DNA of 64,000 nucleotides from Diogma glabrata (GCA_963693315.1 OY856187.1:380655306-380719305), one strand, 5' to 3'. Positions 22,725 to 32,459 are shown, counted from the first letter of the stretch. Translations and numbers: made by a program. The notes: a model not told the origin generated them from the sequence alone.

Positions 22725-23335
22725 ATTAAAATGCCTTTTTGTTTTAGGTGTTTATCAGTTCCAGGAACTGCAGGCAATGTGGTTGTACGGTAGATAACGG
22801 TTTTGTCATTGTCAATGATAAAAGCAAGAGCAACACCTTTGTCCTTTCCTCTATCCAGCTTTGTAATTTTATAGCCACAGTAATTACCACTAATCTAAGA
22901 TCTAACATTTAATTTGGTTTCTTGAAAAACCGTGACTAGAATATTGTTATTGCACATATAATTTATGATAACGTCGATCTTGTTAGTGAGACCGTTGCAA
23001 TTTAGTTTCATAATTTTCACATCACTTAGGGTTTCTGAAAGCGTGTTCATTCGCGTTGTGTTTTTCTGTGAGCTCATGTTGGTATGTCGACTAGATGTTT
23101 GACAACATGGCGCAATGTAGTTTTTGGTCCATTGCTTATGTGTGGCGAGGCCTGAGCAGTTCTTGAGGCAATACTATTCTACAGCTGTTGCACTGGATTG
23201 ATGTTATGTTTGCCCTTAAAATACACATTGGACAATGCCATGTTTTAGTTGGTAAAGGTGCTTAGGAATGATCGCAAAGGTCTCTTTTGTTCGGTTGCAT
23301 TTTTTAATGGAACTGTACTTTTAATGTTAACTTTA
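22725..23335 (-). pseudogene. non-LTR retrotransposon fragment: end of ORF1 and start of endonuclease
   Basis: From 23077 the minus strand reads IKIMKLNCNGLTNKI-like sequence (as VKIMKLNCNGLTNKIDVIIN) and VFQETKLNVRS. After a frame change it continues with CGYKITKLDRGKDKGVALAF and LPAVPGTDKHLKQKGI. These are the first blocks of an AP-type (EEP) endonuclease: the N of LNCNG and the E of QETKL are conserved active-site positions. Upstream (23335-23080), VNIKSTVPLKNATEQKRPLR and NMALSNVYFKGKHNINPVQQ look like the end of ORF1. Stops and frameshifts are present and everything downstream of about 22725 is missing. A Jockey-like element is likely. Confidence 0.6.
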
Positions 23336-24255
23336 AATCCTATTTAGACTTGAAACTAGAGATGCGTATACTACTAATCTGTATAAACAACATGGCGAGG
23401 CCAAAAATAAATAAAGTTGGTTTTGTCTGTTTTGAAGAACTATGAAGTGAGGCCTTTAGAATTTTTCAATATTCCTTCAAAATTTATTTTAAAATTTTTG
23501 ATCACACTATTTTGTGTATAATTTTGAATAAAAGCCCTTTTTTATGTTTTCTTTGCCCCGCTTAGTTCCAATTTCCAAACCTAATTAACCGAAATACCTG
23601 AAGAATGTTTGGAATGATAGACAAATTTGTATGTAGTACTTTTTGTATTAAAATATAATTTTATGCTGTTTATTCACACCTTTGGTAAAACACAAATTCT
23701 TTTATTTTGAGATCTTAATTTTCTATTTATTTATTCCATCAATTTATTCGACCTGACAGTGTGGTCTTCATCTACTAACTAACTCAACAATTTCTTTTTA
23801 CCTTAAAAATAAAACTTAATAAAACTAATAAACTAATAAAAACTAATTCCAAAGATAAAATGGTTTTGGAATTTCCAACATGTGGACAAAATAACTAAAA
23901 ATGCTTTTTTTTGAGAATTTCCAAAATATTGTTATTTACCGACATCTGGAATATTATCCTCATTCACATCTTATATAATTTATTACCTTTTGTAGTTTTA
24001 TGAGGCAATATTTTAGACGCCGATAATAATATAGAATGCTTACAACAATGTTTCTAATGAAATCTAGTGAAGTGTCAAAAGTCAAAACAGTTATAATTAT
24101 GTATACTGTCCTGTGTTTTCTTTTCCTCTATTTGTGTTGAAATAAATAAAACCAAAGAAAACACCAAGCGATAGATCAAAAAACACTTACGCAGTTATAA
24201 TTATATTGGGGTTGGGATTAAAAAAGGGGAAAAATACCATTTATAACTCAGTGAA
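23336..24255. other. AT-rich intergenic DNA
   Basis: No gene or repeat recognised. Confidence 0.5.
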
Positions 24256-24352
24256 ATAGATTGTCACTTGCAAGAGTGTTATGCCACAATTCGACGTAAG
24301 CTAGGACCAGTAACATTTATAAGAGAATCTGAAGTTGAAACAGAATGTCGAT
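24242..24352 (+). CDS. short coding-like segment, unknown
   Basis: A 36-codon stretch without ATG that reads LSEIDCHLQECYATIRRKLG then PVTFIRESEVETECRS and a stop. It follows a stop, and no splice acceptor is obvious. Codon use is more varied than in the surrounding AT-rich DNA. I list it because it lies just before the unknown 117-codon frame on the same strand. No family recognised. Confidence 0.25.
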
Positions 24353-24396
24353 CCTAAACTAGTTTTCGTATCGTAAAATGATAAAATTCCTTTATT

Positions 24397-24750
24397 TTGG
24401 AAAATGAAATGGCAATATTAATGGATATACGAATGCCTTCAATAATCATCTCCCTCGCACCCATACGTTTAGAATATATATCAAATCGGGGAATCAAAGA
24501 AATTGAAAAGAAAATGAAGATCGCCGTTCGATTAAAATTCGGTTCGGTTAAAATCATAAGTTTAAATCAAAGTTCGATTACGATTGTTGAATTAAAAATT
24601 ATTTTAAGAGATATCGAGTGCGCGTTTGCTATAAATAAGATAATTGGATATCGCGGTCCGTGTGAATATAAAACGGATGGAAATTGTTACGCGGAACGCG
24701 CTCGATATCAAATAATAAATGATATCAAATTAAAAATAGTTTTTTCTTAA
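24397..24750 (+). CDS. uncharacterised protein, 117 aa
   Basis: The only open frame of this size in the area with mixed third-position use and CG-containing codons (CGA, CGC, GCG, TCG, ACG), unlike the neighbouring DNA. The start used is the ATG at 24397; later ATGs at 24409 and 24421 are possible. The N-terminal third is hydrophobic and isoleucine-rich (PSIIISLAPI). The middle is basic (KEIEKKMKIAVRLKF) and the C-terminal third has two cysteines in GYRGPCEYKTDGNCYAERAR. No known domain recognised. It is followed, once the hAT insertion is removed, by two more plus-strand frames within ~0.5 kb, an arrangement tighter than usual for insect genes. It could be an endogenous viral fragment, a host microprotein or a TE product. 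Confidence 0.35.
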   Translation: MENEMAILMDIRMPSIIISLAPIRLEYISNRGIKEIEKKMKIAVRLKFGSVKIISLNQSSITIVELKIILRDIECAFAINKIIGYRGPCEYKTDGNCYAERARYQIINDIKLKIVFS

Positions 24751-24859
24751 ATATAACAAAAAAAAATATTTCTGTTGTGTTGTTAATAATATATAAGAAA
24801 ACAAATCCATTCTTAATATTATTGCTTATAAAAATAAATTTAATAATTGCACTGTATTA

Positions 24860-26325
24860 CATAGGGTTAGTGTTTCCAATCCGGTTTAAGCCGGATTGGA
24901 ATTATCCGGATAATTCGTAAAAATTTTGCTATCCGATATGCGGTTAATTCACAAAAAAAATCCGGATAACTAAATTAAAGCAAAAAAAATTGTTTGCGCT
25001 ATTTATCTTTTTAAAAATTTTAATCAACTTGTAGTAGCTGATTTTTCATAATAGACGTTTTCGTTTAGTCAATCTAAAACTTACTATTTCTATGATAGCA
25101 TATAGAAATTCTATTTTCATCACCCTTAATTTCTTGTGGAAATGGGTTCTTTTTCAACTACAGTGTAAAAAGAATAACAAATTGTAGTTGCTATGGTTTT
25201 TCATATAATTTTACAAAATTTTTAAACAAAGCAACCATGAAAAAATAGAATATGAATTTTTAATGAGATGTTGTCAAAAGCTTATTTTATAATTTAAAGT
25301 ACATATCTATAGTATATATACTATCATAGAAAAAATTGCATTCGTAAACATATCTCACTCGACACTAGCGCGTCTCGTGATCAAATGTTTACTTGCGAAA
25401 AAACAATGTTTTCATCTCTTGTAGAAATATATACTATTTTTCATTTAGACGATTTCGTTTGGTTGATCTAAAAATTATCATTCCAGCAATTGTTTTGAAT
25501 TTGAATTTTTAGAAGTGTAATTTATTTACAAATAAAAAACAGTATTTTGCCGTGTCAAAATTTACGGTTCAATTTTTTGTAATTTGAAAATATTTAAAGT
25601 TAATCACATTAAGGCAGTCTATTAACAAAACGAGGAATGTTGGGCTAGTTTCATTAATGATGTTGGTGCAGAATTCAACACTATTCCAAAATAATAATTT
25701 TGACGATTTTAGTTATATTTCTAAATCATAAGCTATCAGTTATGCAAAAACGTTAATAAAAAGTTTGTTTCCTGATACCAAAACAATCGAAAACGTTAAG
25801 TTAAAAATGGTGGAACAAGAAGTTAATTAAAATGAAAATTCTCCAACTCCGACCGAACTTACCGAATGTACTTTAGTCATGGAATTTACGAAAAATACGA
25901 TTTCATGAATCGAAAATACATAGTAAAGTTAATCGTTAAATAATTATTCTTCACTGGACAAGGAATTTAATTTATAAAAGCATAAATAAAACACTTGCTC
26001 CTTACCTAGAAAAGCTTTTTGATGTTTTGAAGACAATTCAACCTACTTCGAACGAAAGTGAAAGAGTTTTTTCGGATGCTAGTGTCTTTTTAACGAAAAC
26101 TAGAAATCGGTTGCAGTTTCCAATGTTAAACGCTCTTGTATTTTTAAAATATTATTTTTCGGATGAAAATAAATTATTAACTAATTTTTATTGTTTAAAA
26201 CTACATATTGTTTTTATTTAAATCCACTATCCGGATTATTATCCGGATATCCGGATAATTACTTTACATACTATTCGATATCCGGATAGTTAAAATCACG
26301 GATAATTGGAAACACTACATAGGGT
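24860..26325 (+). mobile_element. hAT transposon with 8 bp target duplication
   Basis: The element is 24868-26317 (1450 bp), flanked by CATAGGGT at 24860-24867 and 26318-26325. Terminal inverted repeats begin TAGTGTTTCCAAT, and the ends are full of ATCCGGAT-type motifs (TATCCGGATAATT), typical subterminal repeats. An 8 bp duplication plus a TAGTG start fits the hAT superfamily. Only the transposase C-terminus survives, so it is a deletion derivative. Confidence 0.88.
26018..26223 (+). pseudogene. hAT transposase C-terminal dimerisation domain (fragment)
   Basis: Reads SNESERVFSDASVFLTKTRN, RLQFPMLNALVFLKYYF. The 'SERVFSDA...TKTRNRL...N.L.FLK' pattern is the hAT family dimerisation region at the C-terminus of the transposase. 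The upstream DDE core is not recognisable. A short piece near 25632 (ECWASFINDVGAEF) may be a remnant of it. Defective. Confidence 0.8.
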
Positions 26326-26362
26326 GATATTTATTGTTGTTTGAAATAAAAAAAGAAATTAT

Positions 26363-26584
26363 TGAGTGAAATCAACGATTTATGTCTATATTATTTATAT
26401 GAAAACAAAAAATATTATAGTGCTCATTTTTCCTGTCGTTCTTCTGCATCAAATCGATGTATCATTTCATCGGTTAATTCACGGTTGGTTTAATAAAATC
26501 AAAGTTAATCAAACAATCGTGAATATACTGGCAATCATACATTTAATTTATAAATTCTTTCATCAAATTATAAAATGGAAGTGA
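26363..26584 (+). CDS. uncharacterised hydrophobic protein, ~60-72 aa
   Basis: The first ATG is at 26399 (MKTKNIIVLIFPVVLL), preceded in frame by twelve further codons starting with GTG. A hydrophobic segment near the N-terminus (IIVLIFPVVLL) is followed by HGWFNKIKVNQTIVNILAII and YKFFHQIIKWK. The first part could be a signal or membrane anchor. No family recognised. It lies 3' of the hAT element, in line with the 117-codon frame before it. Confidence 0.3.
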
Positions 26585-26607
26585 ACAGCTTAAGAACTTA
26601 AGCGCAT

Positions 26608-26781
26608 TGCTGTAAAAAATGATATCGGAGTAAAACAAATATTGGAATCAACAACTAAAATTCAACAAGAGACATACAAGGACGAAAGTCGCCATCATAA
26701 TAGAATTTTCGGTTCTGGATATATCAATACAACAATCAATACCCAAGTAAATTTTTTATATATCTATTGCTATTTTAAAAT
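26608..26781 (+). CDS. coding-like segment without start, unknown
   Basis: A plus-strand stretch reading AVKNDIGVKQILESTTKIQQ, then ETYKDESRHHNRIFGSGYIN and TTINTQVNF. It shows polar, varied codons and no recognised domain. No ATG fits; it may be an exon or a truncated gene. Together with the two frames before it, it forms the unknown block discussed in the findings. Confidence 0.25.
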
Positions 26782-26825
26782 TCTTTGAATCTTTTTTTTA
26801 ATTATATTATGACCATCATGGTCTA

Positions 26826-27047
26826 GTAAGTTTTTTTTTTCTTTAGAGATTTGTTCCGGTAATAGCCCATGTCGAGTTTAACTTGATTCGTTATCTTATT
26901 TTTTATTCTGCTGTTAAGACTGTATGCATTTAAATTATTACACCCTTGGATAATAACTGTATCCCTCGACCCAGTTATTACAAGAGCATTAATTTTAAAA
27001 ACATGTTGCGAGGTGATATTTCCCACCCAACTTCTCTTTTTGGTCCA
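26826..27047 (-). CDS. uncharacterised coding-like segment
   Basis: The minus strand reads EDFWTKKRSWVGNITSQHVF, KINALVITGSRDTVIIQGCN and NLNAYSLNSRIKNKITNQVK with no stop for about 70 codons, ending in a lysine-rich tail. No start codon is convincing and no domain is recognised. Codon variety is better than background, but it could be a relic of a transposable-element ORF. Confidence 0.25.
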
Positions 27048-27479
27048 GAAATCCTCTTCTTTTAGTTTTAATGCTTCATTTTAAGAATTATAACTTTTTT
27101 GAAAATTCAACATTTTATCTAACACGACCTAGTATTTTTCAACCCAATTGATCCTATTAGTTCAGAAAACTTCTTGGCTTAGCATATATGTTTCTTTTTA
27201 AAAGATAATTATTTGTTTCATAAAAAAACTACTTTTAGTCTGCAACATGTTGACATTTTCCATTTGTACCTATTAGTACTAAATCTCAGAATGTGTTTCA
27301 AGTCTGAGTTTTAGTTGTGTTTTAGAGTTTTGGGCTCAGTAAAGGAGAGGTGTAGACCACTAGCAAATCTTTGACATCCATAAATTTTACAATGTTTTTT
27401 TCTATGATTTTTTTTTAGTCTAGAATTATAAATGAACGTTTCTGAGTTTCCGAAGATGCTAATGAACCATACTAACTAG
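27048..27479. other. AT-rich intergenic DNA
   Basis: Nothing recognised. Confidence 0.5.
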
Positions 27480-27760
27480 GATTTGAAAATATAAGTCAAT
27501 CTTTTTTAAGAAATTTATTTACGTTTATTTTAAAATTTTGAGGGTTATAATTGTAAGGGAACGTAAGTAAGCCATTCCAAATACGAGAGGTTCTATTGAA
27601 AAAATCACTTTAGAAAGCAACAGTTTTACACCTTGTCATTTAAACCTTGAAGCAATTGCTACTGCTGCTTTTGTGTTACGCGCAAGGTTTCCAGACTCTG
27701 TAGCGAAGGGATTATTTGATTTTCGTAATTTTTATAAGGCTGTTAATCGATCTTCGTAGT
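27480..27760 (-). pseudogene. non-LTR retrotransposon RT tail fragment
   Basis: The minus strand shows IIPSLQSLETLRVTQKQQ, a stop, then FFNRTSRIWNGL and YNPQNFKINVNKFLKK. The final 'F.RTSR.WN.L......NLQ.FK..VN.FL' pattern is the extreme C-terminus of CR1/Jockey-type RTs. Degraded and without RT core. Confidence 0.5.
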
Positions 27761-27981
27761 TTGGGCACGCCCTGCTTTCCCACACGCATTAAGTTTACAT
27801 TAACCAAAAACTTCTGTAGTTATTGTTGTTTTTTTAAAACATAATTTCTTACTCGTAATTGTCTATCGCAATAATTTCTGCTTAAATTTGTCATAAAACA
27901 GTTGTGCAGACTCTTTATTGGGTTTCAAACAAACTACCAGATAATGATACCATTCTTTTACTATAAATACTAGGCACCAGA

Positions 27982-28181
27982 NNNNNNNNNNNNNNNNNNN
28001 NNNNNNNNNNNNNNNNNNNNNNNNNNNNNNNNNNNNNNNNNNNNNNNNNNNNNNNNNNNNNNNNNNNNNNNNNNNNNNNNNNNNNNNNNNNNNNNNNNNN
28101 NNNNNNNNNNNNNNNNNNNNNNNNNNNNNNNNNNNNNNNNNNNNNNNNNNNNNNNNNNNNNNNNNNNNNNNNNNNNNNNNN
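27982..28181. other. assembly gap (200 N)
   Basis: Exactly 200 consecutive N. The sequence to the right (TTTTTTGACACACTTGACAT) is a member of a repeat also found at 20.95 kb and 32.16-32.50 kb, so the gap probably reflects a repeat-caused break. Open frames drawn through it are meaningless. Confidence 0.98.
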
Positions 28182-28253
28182 CATTTTTTGACACACTTGA
28201 CATTATTTCATTGACAAACTTATAATGTCATAATTCTCTATCTTTATGTATAT

Positions 28254-28890
28254 TGTAATGAACTTCGTTCAGAACGGGTTAATTTAATTTACTCATACAT
28301 AACCAATACATTCTGCATAAATGTTTTCCACATTCAACTATTGCAAAGAATGAGTTAACTAATACATTTTGCATAAATTAATGCAAATCAAATTTGTTAT
28401 AGAATGAGTTCGCTAATGTTTACATTAATGAATGAAAAGAGGTGTGGCCTATTTCGAATATTGTAGAAAGTACAGTGGCAAACAAAAACTGATTAGCAGA
28501 AGTTTCTACTTATTTATTTTTAGATATAAATAAGCGAACAAAATATCAGATAGTCAGTTTTAATTTTGCAATCAAAAGTGTTTTTCAAATATTCGCAAGT
28601 AAAGGAATAATCGGGTGGTACTTGAGCCTGGGTACTAATAGTGAAAGAATTTGAACCTAGTGGAATAGTAAATACAGATTTTACGATTCCGAATATTATT
28701 GATTCAAATTGTGGCAAAGCGGCGGAATTTATCGTACATAAATTGGAGACCATAGAATTTATTGTAATTAAAATCGGAAGTTGCTGTAATTTGTTGATAA
28801 ATAAAGTTTGAGATTTTGTTAACTAAATATCCGTCTTTTTACTGTCGTATTTGCTCAATAATCGAAAAGAACCAACGCAGAGTTGTTACA
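28254..28890 (+). mobile_element. solo LTR inside the Helitron
   Basis: A 637 bp block beginning TGTAATGAAC and ending GTTGTTACA (TG...CA with TGTAA/TTACA inverted tips), flanked by ATAT on both sides (28250-28253, 28891-28894). On the plus strand it has TATAAA at 28525-28530, an initiator-like TCAGT at 28554-28558 and AATAAA at 28800-28805, in the order expected for U3-R-U5. No internal region is present, so it is a recombination remnant of an LTR retrotransposon; superfamily not determined. Confidence 0.65.
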
Positions 28891-28917
28891 ATATAATTCT
28901 ACTGTACGTGTGTATGA

Positions 28918-29900
28918 ACTGAACTCCTCCTAAACGCCTGGACCGATTTGAATGAATTTTTTTGTGTGCGTTTGGGTGGCGCCCCGGATGGTTTAGATTC
29001 ATAAGTCAGCCCGGCAGAGGCGCTGCAGTCGGTATTGTCACTAAACTCCTCCTAAACGACTGGACCGATTTGAATGAGTTTTTTTTGTATGCGTTTGGGT
29101 GGTGCCCCGAATGGTTTAAATTCATAAATCAGCCCGGCAGAGGCGCTGCAGTCGGTATTGTCACTGAACTCCTCCCAAACGGCTGGACCGATTTGAATGA
29201 GTTTTCTTTGTATGTGTTTGGGTGGCGCCCTGGATGGTTAAGATTCACAAATCAGCCTGGCAGAGGCGCTGCAGTCGGTATTGTCACTGAACTCCTCCTA
29301 AACGGCTGAACTATTTTGAATGAATTTTTTTGTATGCGTTTAGGTGGCACCCTCGATGGTTCAGATTCACAAATCAGCTCGGCAGAGGCGCGAGCAGTTG
29401 GTATTGTCACTAAACTCCTCCTAAATGGCTGTACTGATTTCAATGAGTTTTTTTGTATGCGTTTGGGTAACGCCCTGGATGATCTAAATTCACAAATTAG
29501 CCCGGCAGAGGCGATCGGTATTGTCACTGAACTCCTCCTAAGCAGCTGGATCGATTTGAATGAATTTTTTTGTATGCATTTGTGTGGCACTCTGGATGGT
29601 TAAGATTCACAAATCAGCCCGGAAGATGGCGCTGCAGTCAGTATTGTCACTGGACTCCTCCTAAACGGCTGGACCGATTTGAATGAATTTTTTGGTATGC
29701 GTTTGGGTGGCGCCCTGGGACGGTTTGGATTCACAAATCAGCCTAGCAGATGGCGCTGCAGTCGGTATTGTCACTGAACTCCTCCTAAACGGCTGGATTG
29801 ATTTTAATGAATTTTTATGTATGCGTTTGTGTGGTGCACTGGCTAGTTTAGATTCACAAATCAGCCCGGCAGATCGCGATGCAGTCGGTATCTAGGTTAT
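28918..29900 (+). repeat. Helitron-internal 123 bp tandem array
   Basis: Eight units of 117-124 bp, each starting near ACTCCTCCTAAACGGCTGGA and containing GTATGCGTTTGGGTGGCGCC and GGCAGAGGCGCTGCAGTCGG. Unit starts are at about 28923, 29045, 29168, 29291, 29414, 29531, 29654 and 29778. GC content is well above the surroundings. Both strands stay open across several units because the period is near a multiple of three, but there are no starts or domains. I recall this unit type from the 5' part of arthropod Helitrons; that is memory, not tested. Confidence 0.8.
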
Positions 29901-30305
29901 TTATCTATACTGCAACTAAACGGCTGGTTTATTCAGACACGAGTCAATATAATTCAACTATTCTTTATCTTACTCGCTTCGGTATTAGCTACTCTTCTTT
30001 TATTGATTGCAATGGTAATTTCAATCAGTTTTTACTCATTTAACTTCATTTAAAACGTTCAAAACATATAACGCATAATAAAACTTCCAACAGTTTTAAC
30101 TGTTAAATGTACTAGCATTTTTTAAAAACAAAAAATACGAAACAAAAATTTCCTTAGTTAATTTCCTCAACAGCGGCAAAACTAATTTCTCAACAAATTT
30201 TTTTTGTAAAGAATAATAATGCAAATGTAATTTTATCTTTTTCCTAAAAATAAAAAAAAATTAGAACAAAAGAAATAAATTTTTGGTTTCATTTTAAATA
30301 AATTA
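29901..30305. other. AT-rich Helitron spacer
   Basis: Between the tandem array and the helicase remnant; no coding sequence recognised. Confidence 0.5.
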
Positions 30306-31165
30306 AAAGATGCAGTATTGAGTTTTTCTCCTCATCAAATTTGCCAATTATTCGCCATATTATTAACGACATGTTTTCCATCTCAAGCTTCTGTCCTGTG
30401 GGACAAATATAAAGATTCCATGAGCGACGACATTCTGCATCGCATTCGGATCGCTGATCAAGATCCCAATATCGATTTTTCGCAGGAAATATACAACGAG
30501 GCGCCAATAAAGATTGAAGAAATTTGCATTCTGTTTTCAAATATGCCACTCATTTATTTTGGTATGCTCTCACCTAACCGCCCAGCAACAGACATCATTA
30601 ACAGCGAGATTCAGTGCGAACAACGGTTCGCAATGCACTATGGCCCACAAGCATTCGCTTGAAGCTCTCGATAGCATGATGAAAGATCTAAATAATAACA
30701 CCAGGCTTTTTGGTGGTGCTTTACTGCTGCTGTCCGGTGATTTTAGACAGACATTGCCGGTCATTCCATGCGCTAAATATGCGGATGAAATTAACGCATG
30801 TATAAAACAATCAAATCTTTGGCGAAATGTCAGTACGTTACGTCGTAACACAAATATACGTGTTCAACTGCAAAATGATCAATTGGCACTATCATTCTCC
30901 GAGTAATTGCTCAACATTGGAAATGGAACAATACCATTGCATGGAGACATACAATGCATCAAATTGCCAGACAATTACTGCAACATGGCAAATACGAAAG
31001 ATGCTTTGATTGAAATCATATTTCCAGATTTACATTTATATTAATCATGCATGGCTTCCTGAACGAGCTATTTTAGCCGCAAAAATATCAATTTTGACGC
31101 TATTAACGTCAAAATACAACAGCCACTACCCGATGTTATTGATGTTATTTCAAAATAAAGAATTA
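30306..31165 (+). pseudogene. Helitron PIF1-like helicase remnant
   Basis: Reads SFSPHQICQLFAILLTTCFP, LWDKYKDSMSDDILHRIRIA, FSNMPLIYFGMLSPNR and ATDIINSEIQCEQ, the linker before the helicase in arthropod Helitron proteins. It then jumps straight to CTMAHKHSLEALDSMMKDLN and NTRLFGGALLLLSGDFRQTL (helicase motif III region), QSNLWRNVSTLRRNTNIRVQ and, after frame changes, IKLPDNYCNMANTKDALIEI and INVKIQQPLPDVID. The junction at about 30629 removes the Walker A (GTGKT) and most of Walker B. Further stops lie at about 30904 and 31042. The Rep domain is missing. Inactive copy of the enzyme that unwinds DNA in rolling-circle transposition. Confidence 0.85.
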
Positions 31166-31284
31166 TGAAATTATTATATTATTTGCCTTTCATTTCATAC
31201 TTTGTTTAATATTCTAATCGCTTGAAATATCATGCAGGACAACGTCTGTCGGGATGATGTCTTTGATAAGTTTAAATTCAATTC

Positions 31285-31310
31285 CGACAATAATTACTTA
31301 TTGTCGGGAA
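31285..31310. other. perfect hairpin
   Basis: CCGACAATAA-TTAC-TTATTGTCGG, a 10 bp perfect stem with a 4-base loop, located in the Helitron 3' part. Function unknown. Confidence 0.6.
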
Positions 31311-31375
31311 TATTACTTTCAACAATTACTTTAAGCTTAATCACTCACAAAACTCCAAAAAATTAATATTCCCTT

Positions 31376-31576
31376 AAGGCGAGTTTCACCATCCTCAGTT
31401 GAGTTAAAGTTAAGTTAAATTTAACATAACTGCCACTTAACTGAAGGAAATGGGTTTCACCAGTCTCAGTTAGCTAAATATTAAGTTCATTTTGTATCAT
31501 TCAGTAATCTCTCGGTTACAGTTAAGTGGCGGTTAACTAACTTTAACTTTAACCGAGGATTTTGAAACTGACCCTA
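31376..31576. mobile_element. MITE with ~55 bp inverted repeats, TA duplication
   Basis: AGGCGAGTTTCACCATCCTC at the left pairs with the reverse complement of the right end (GGGTCAGTTTCAAAATCCTC). The next ~35 bases (AACTTAACT-type motifs, ACTGCCACTTAACTG / AGTTAAGTGGCGGTTA) also pair. TA flanks both ends (31376-31377, 31575-31576). Size ~197 bp, no coding capacity. A TA target fits a Tc1/mariner-type MITE (inference). Confidence 0.65.
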
Positions 31577-32056
31577 ATTCTTTTTACATCATTATCTTCT
31601 ATTTATAAAAATTAATGTGTGTATGTTTAAAATTTGTAAATGAGTTTGTATTCATCTTCATCGAATATATTGTCACTATTCTAACTGCTCTGGCTGATCA
31701 TTAAATGACATCACGATTACAATTTTTTTGCAACTTTTTTAATAACCTACCAGTAAAGAAAGCGTATATTAAACGGCATGAGCACTGTGAACATTTGTGA
31801 ATCTATTTTTGTTCTGTATAATATTTTATATAGAGATAACACACCTCTACTGATTCAATGAGTCATTTAAATTTTTTTATTGCTTACTTCAAAACTTATT
31901 CGATTGATAATTTTTCATATATCCGATCTGATCAGCTGGTTTTCATTCATATTTTTAAAAATAAAAATTGAAAATTATGCTATCATTTCTGACTACCACT
32001 TTTGAAATCATTGCTTCTACGTCAACAAAATGTCTACGCCAAAACTTTATTTATAA

Positions 32057-32084
32057 GCGTAGCGAAGCACGCCGGGCCTGCTAG
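32057..32084 (+). other. Helitron 3' terminus with hairpin
   Basis: GCGTAGCGAAGCACGC folds into a stem GCGT/ACGC plus GC/GC around GAA with one bulged A, followed by CGGGCCTGCTAG. In Helitrons this structure marks the end of strand transfer. Confidence 0.75.
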
Positions 32085-32085
32085 T

Positions 32086-32345
32086 AATAATAATAAAATT
32101 TCATTTCAAACAAATAATTTTATTTTTTTCCAAAAAATTTGGTAAAAAAATAAATAAAAATCTTTCTTTTGACACACTTGACAACATTTTTTTGACAAAC
32201 TTATAATTGAGAATTAAATAATAATAATAAAATTTTATTTCAAACAAACAATTAATTTTATTTTTTTTCCAAAAATTGGGTAAAAAAATAAATAAAAATC
32301 TGTCTTTTGACACACTTGACAACATTTTTTTGACAAACTTATAAT
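32086..32345. repeat. 130 bp tandem duplication
   Basis: Two copies of TAATAATAATAAAATTT..., each ending TTTTTTTGACAAACTTATAA (32086-32215 and 32219-32345). The unit carries the TTTTGACACACTTGACA motif found near 20.95, 28.19 and 32.47 kb. The 89-codon minus frame here simply repeats itself. Confidence 0.75.
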
Positions 32346-32459
32346 ACAAAAATCTAGATTTTAGTCTCATATACCAATCCCGACCATCAAAATCTCTCCA
32401 AATTCAATGTTCCTTCTCGTAATCACTTAAAATGAACGTTTTTAAGCAAAAAATATGCA

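Larger units (their letters stand above)
28241..32084 (+). mobile_element. Helitron, non-autonomous, with nested insertions
   Basis: The 5' end TCTTTATGTATAT follows ...ATTCTCTA and the 3' end GGGCCTGCTAG precedes TAATAATAA, so it begins TC, ends CTAG and sits between A and T, as Helitrons do, without target duplication. A paralogue at 20.93-20.99 kb has the same flanks joined with nothing between. A short hairpin (GCGT A GC GAA GC ACGC) precedes the 3' end by 12 bases. Contents: a solo LTR, an eight-unit tandem array, a PIF1-like helicase remnant and a MITE. No HUH replication-initiator (Rep) domain and no Walker A motif are present, so it cannot move by itself. Confidence 0.82.

Noticed and set aside
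27915..28203. Frames spanning the N block
   Set aside because: Translated through 200 undefined bases.
28962..29895. Repetitive 41-residue peptide (WRPGWFRF...GRGAAVGIVTELL) as a possible repeat protein
   Set aside because: The 123 bp DNA period explains it, both strands are open, two unit lengths (122 and 124) break the frame, and it lies in a Helitron array.
31376..31576. piggyBac-type MITE because of TTAA at the left end
   Set aside because: The right side has CCCTAATTC, not TTAA; only TA is shared by both flanks.
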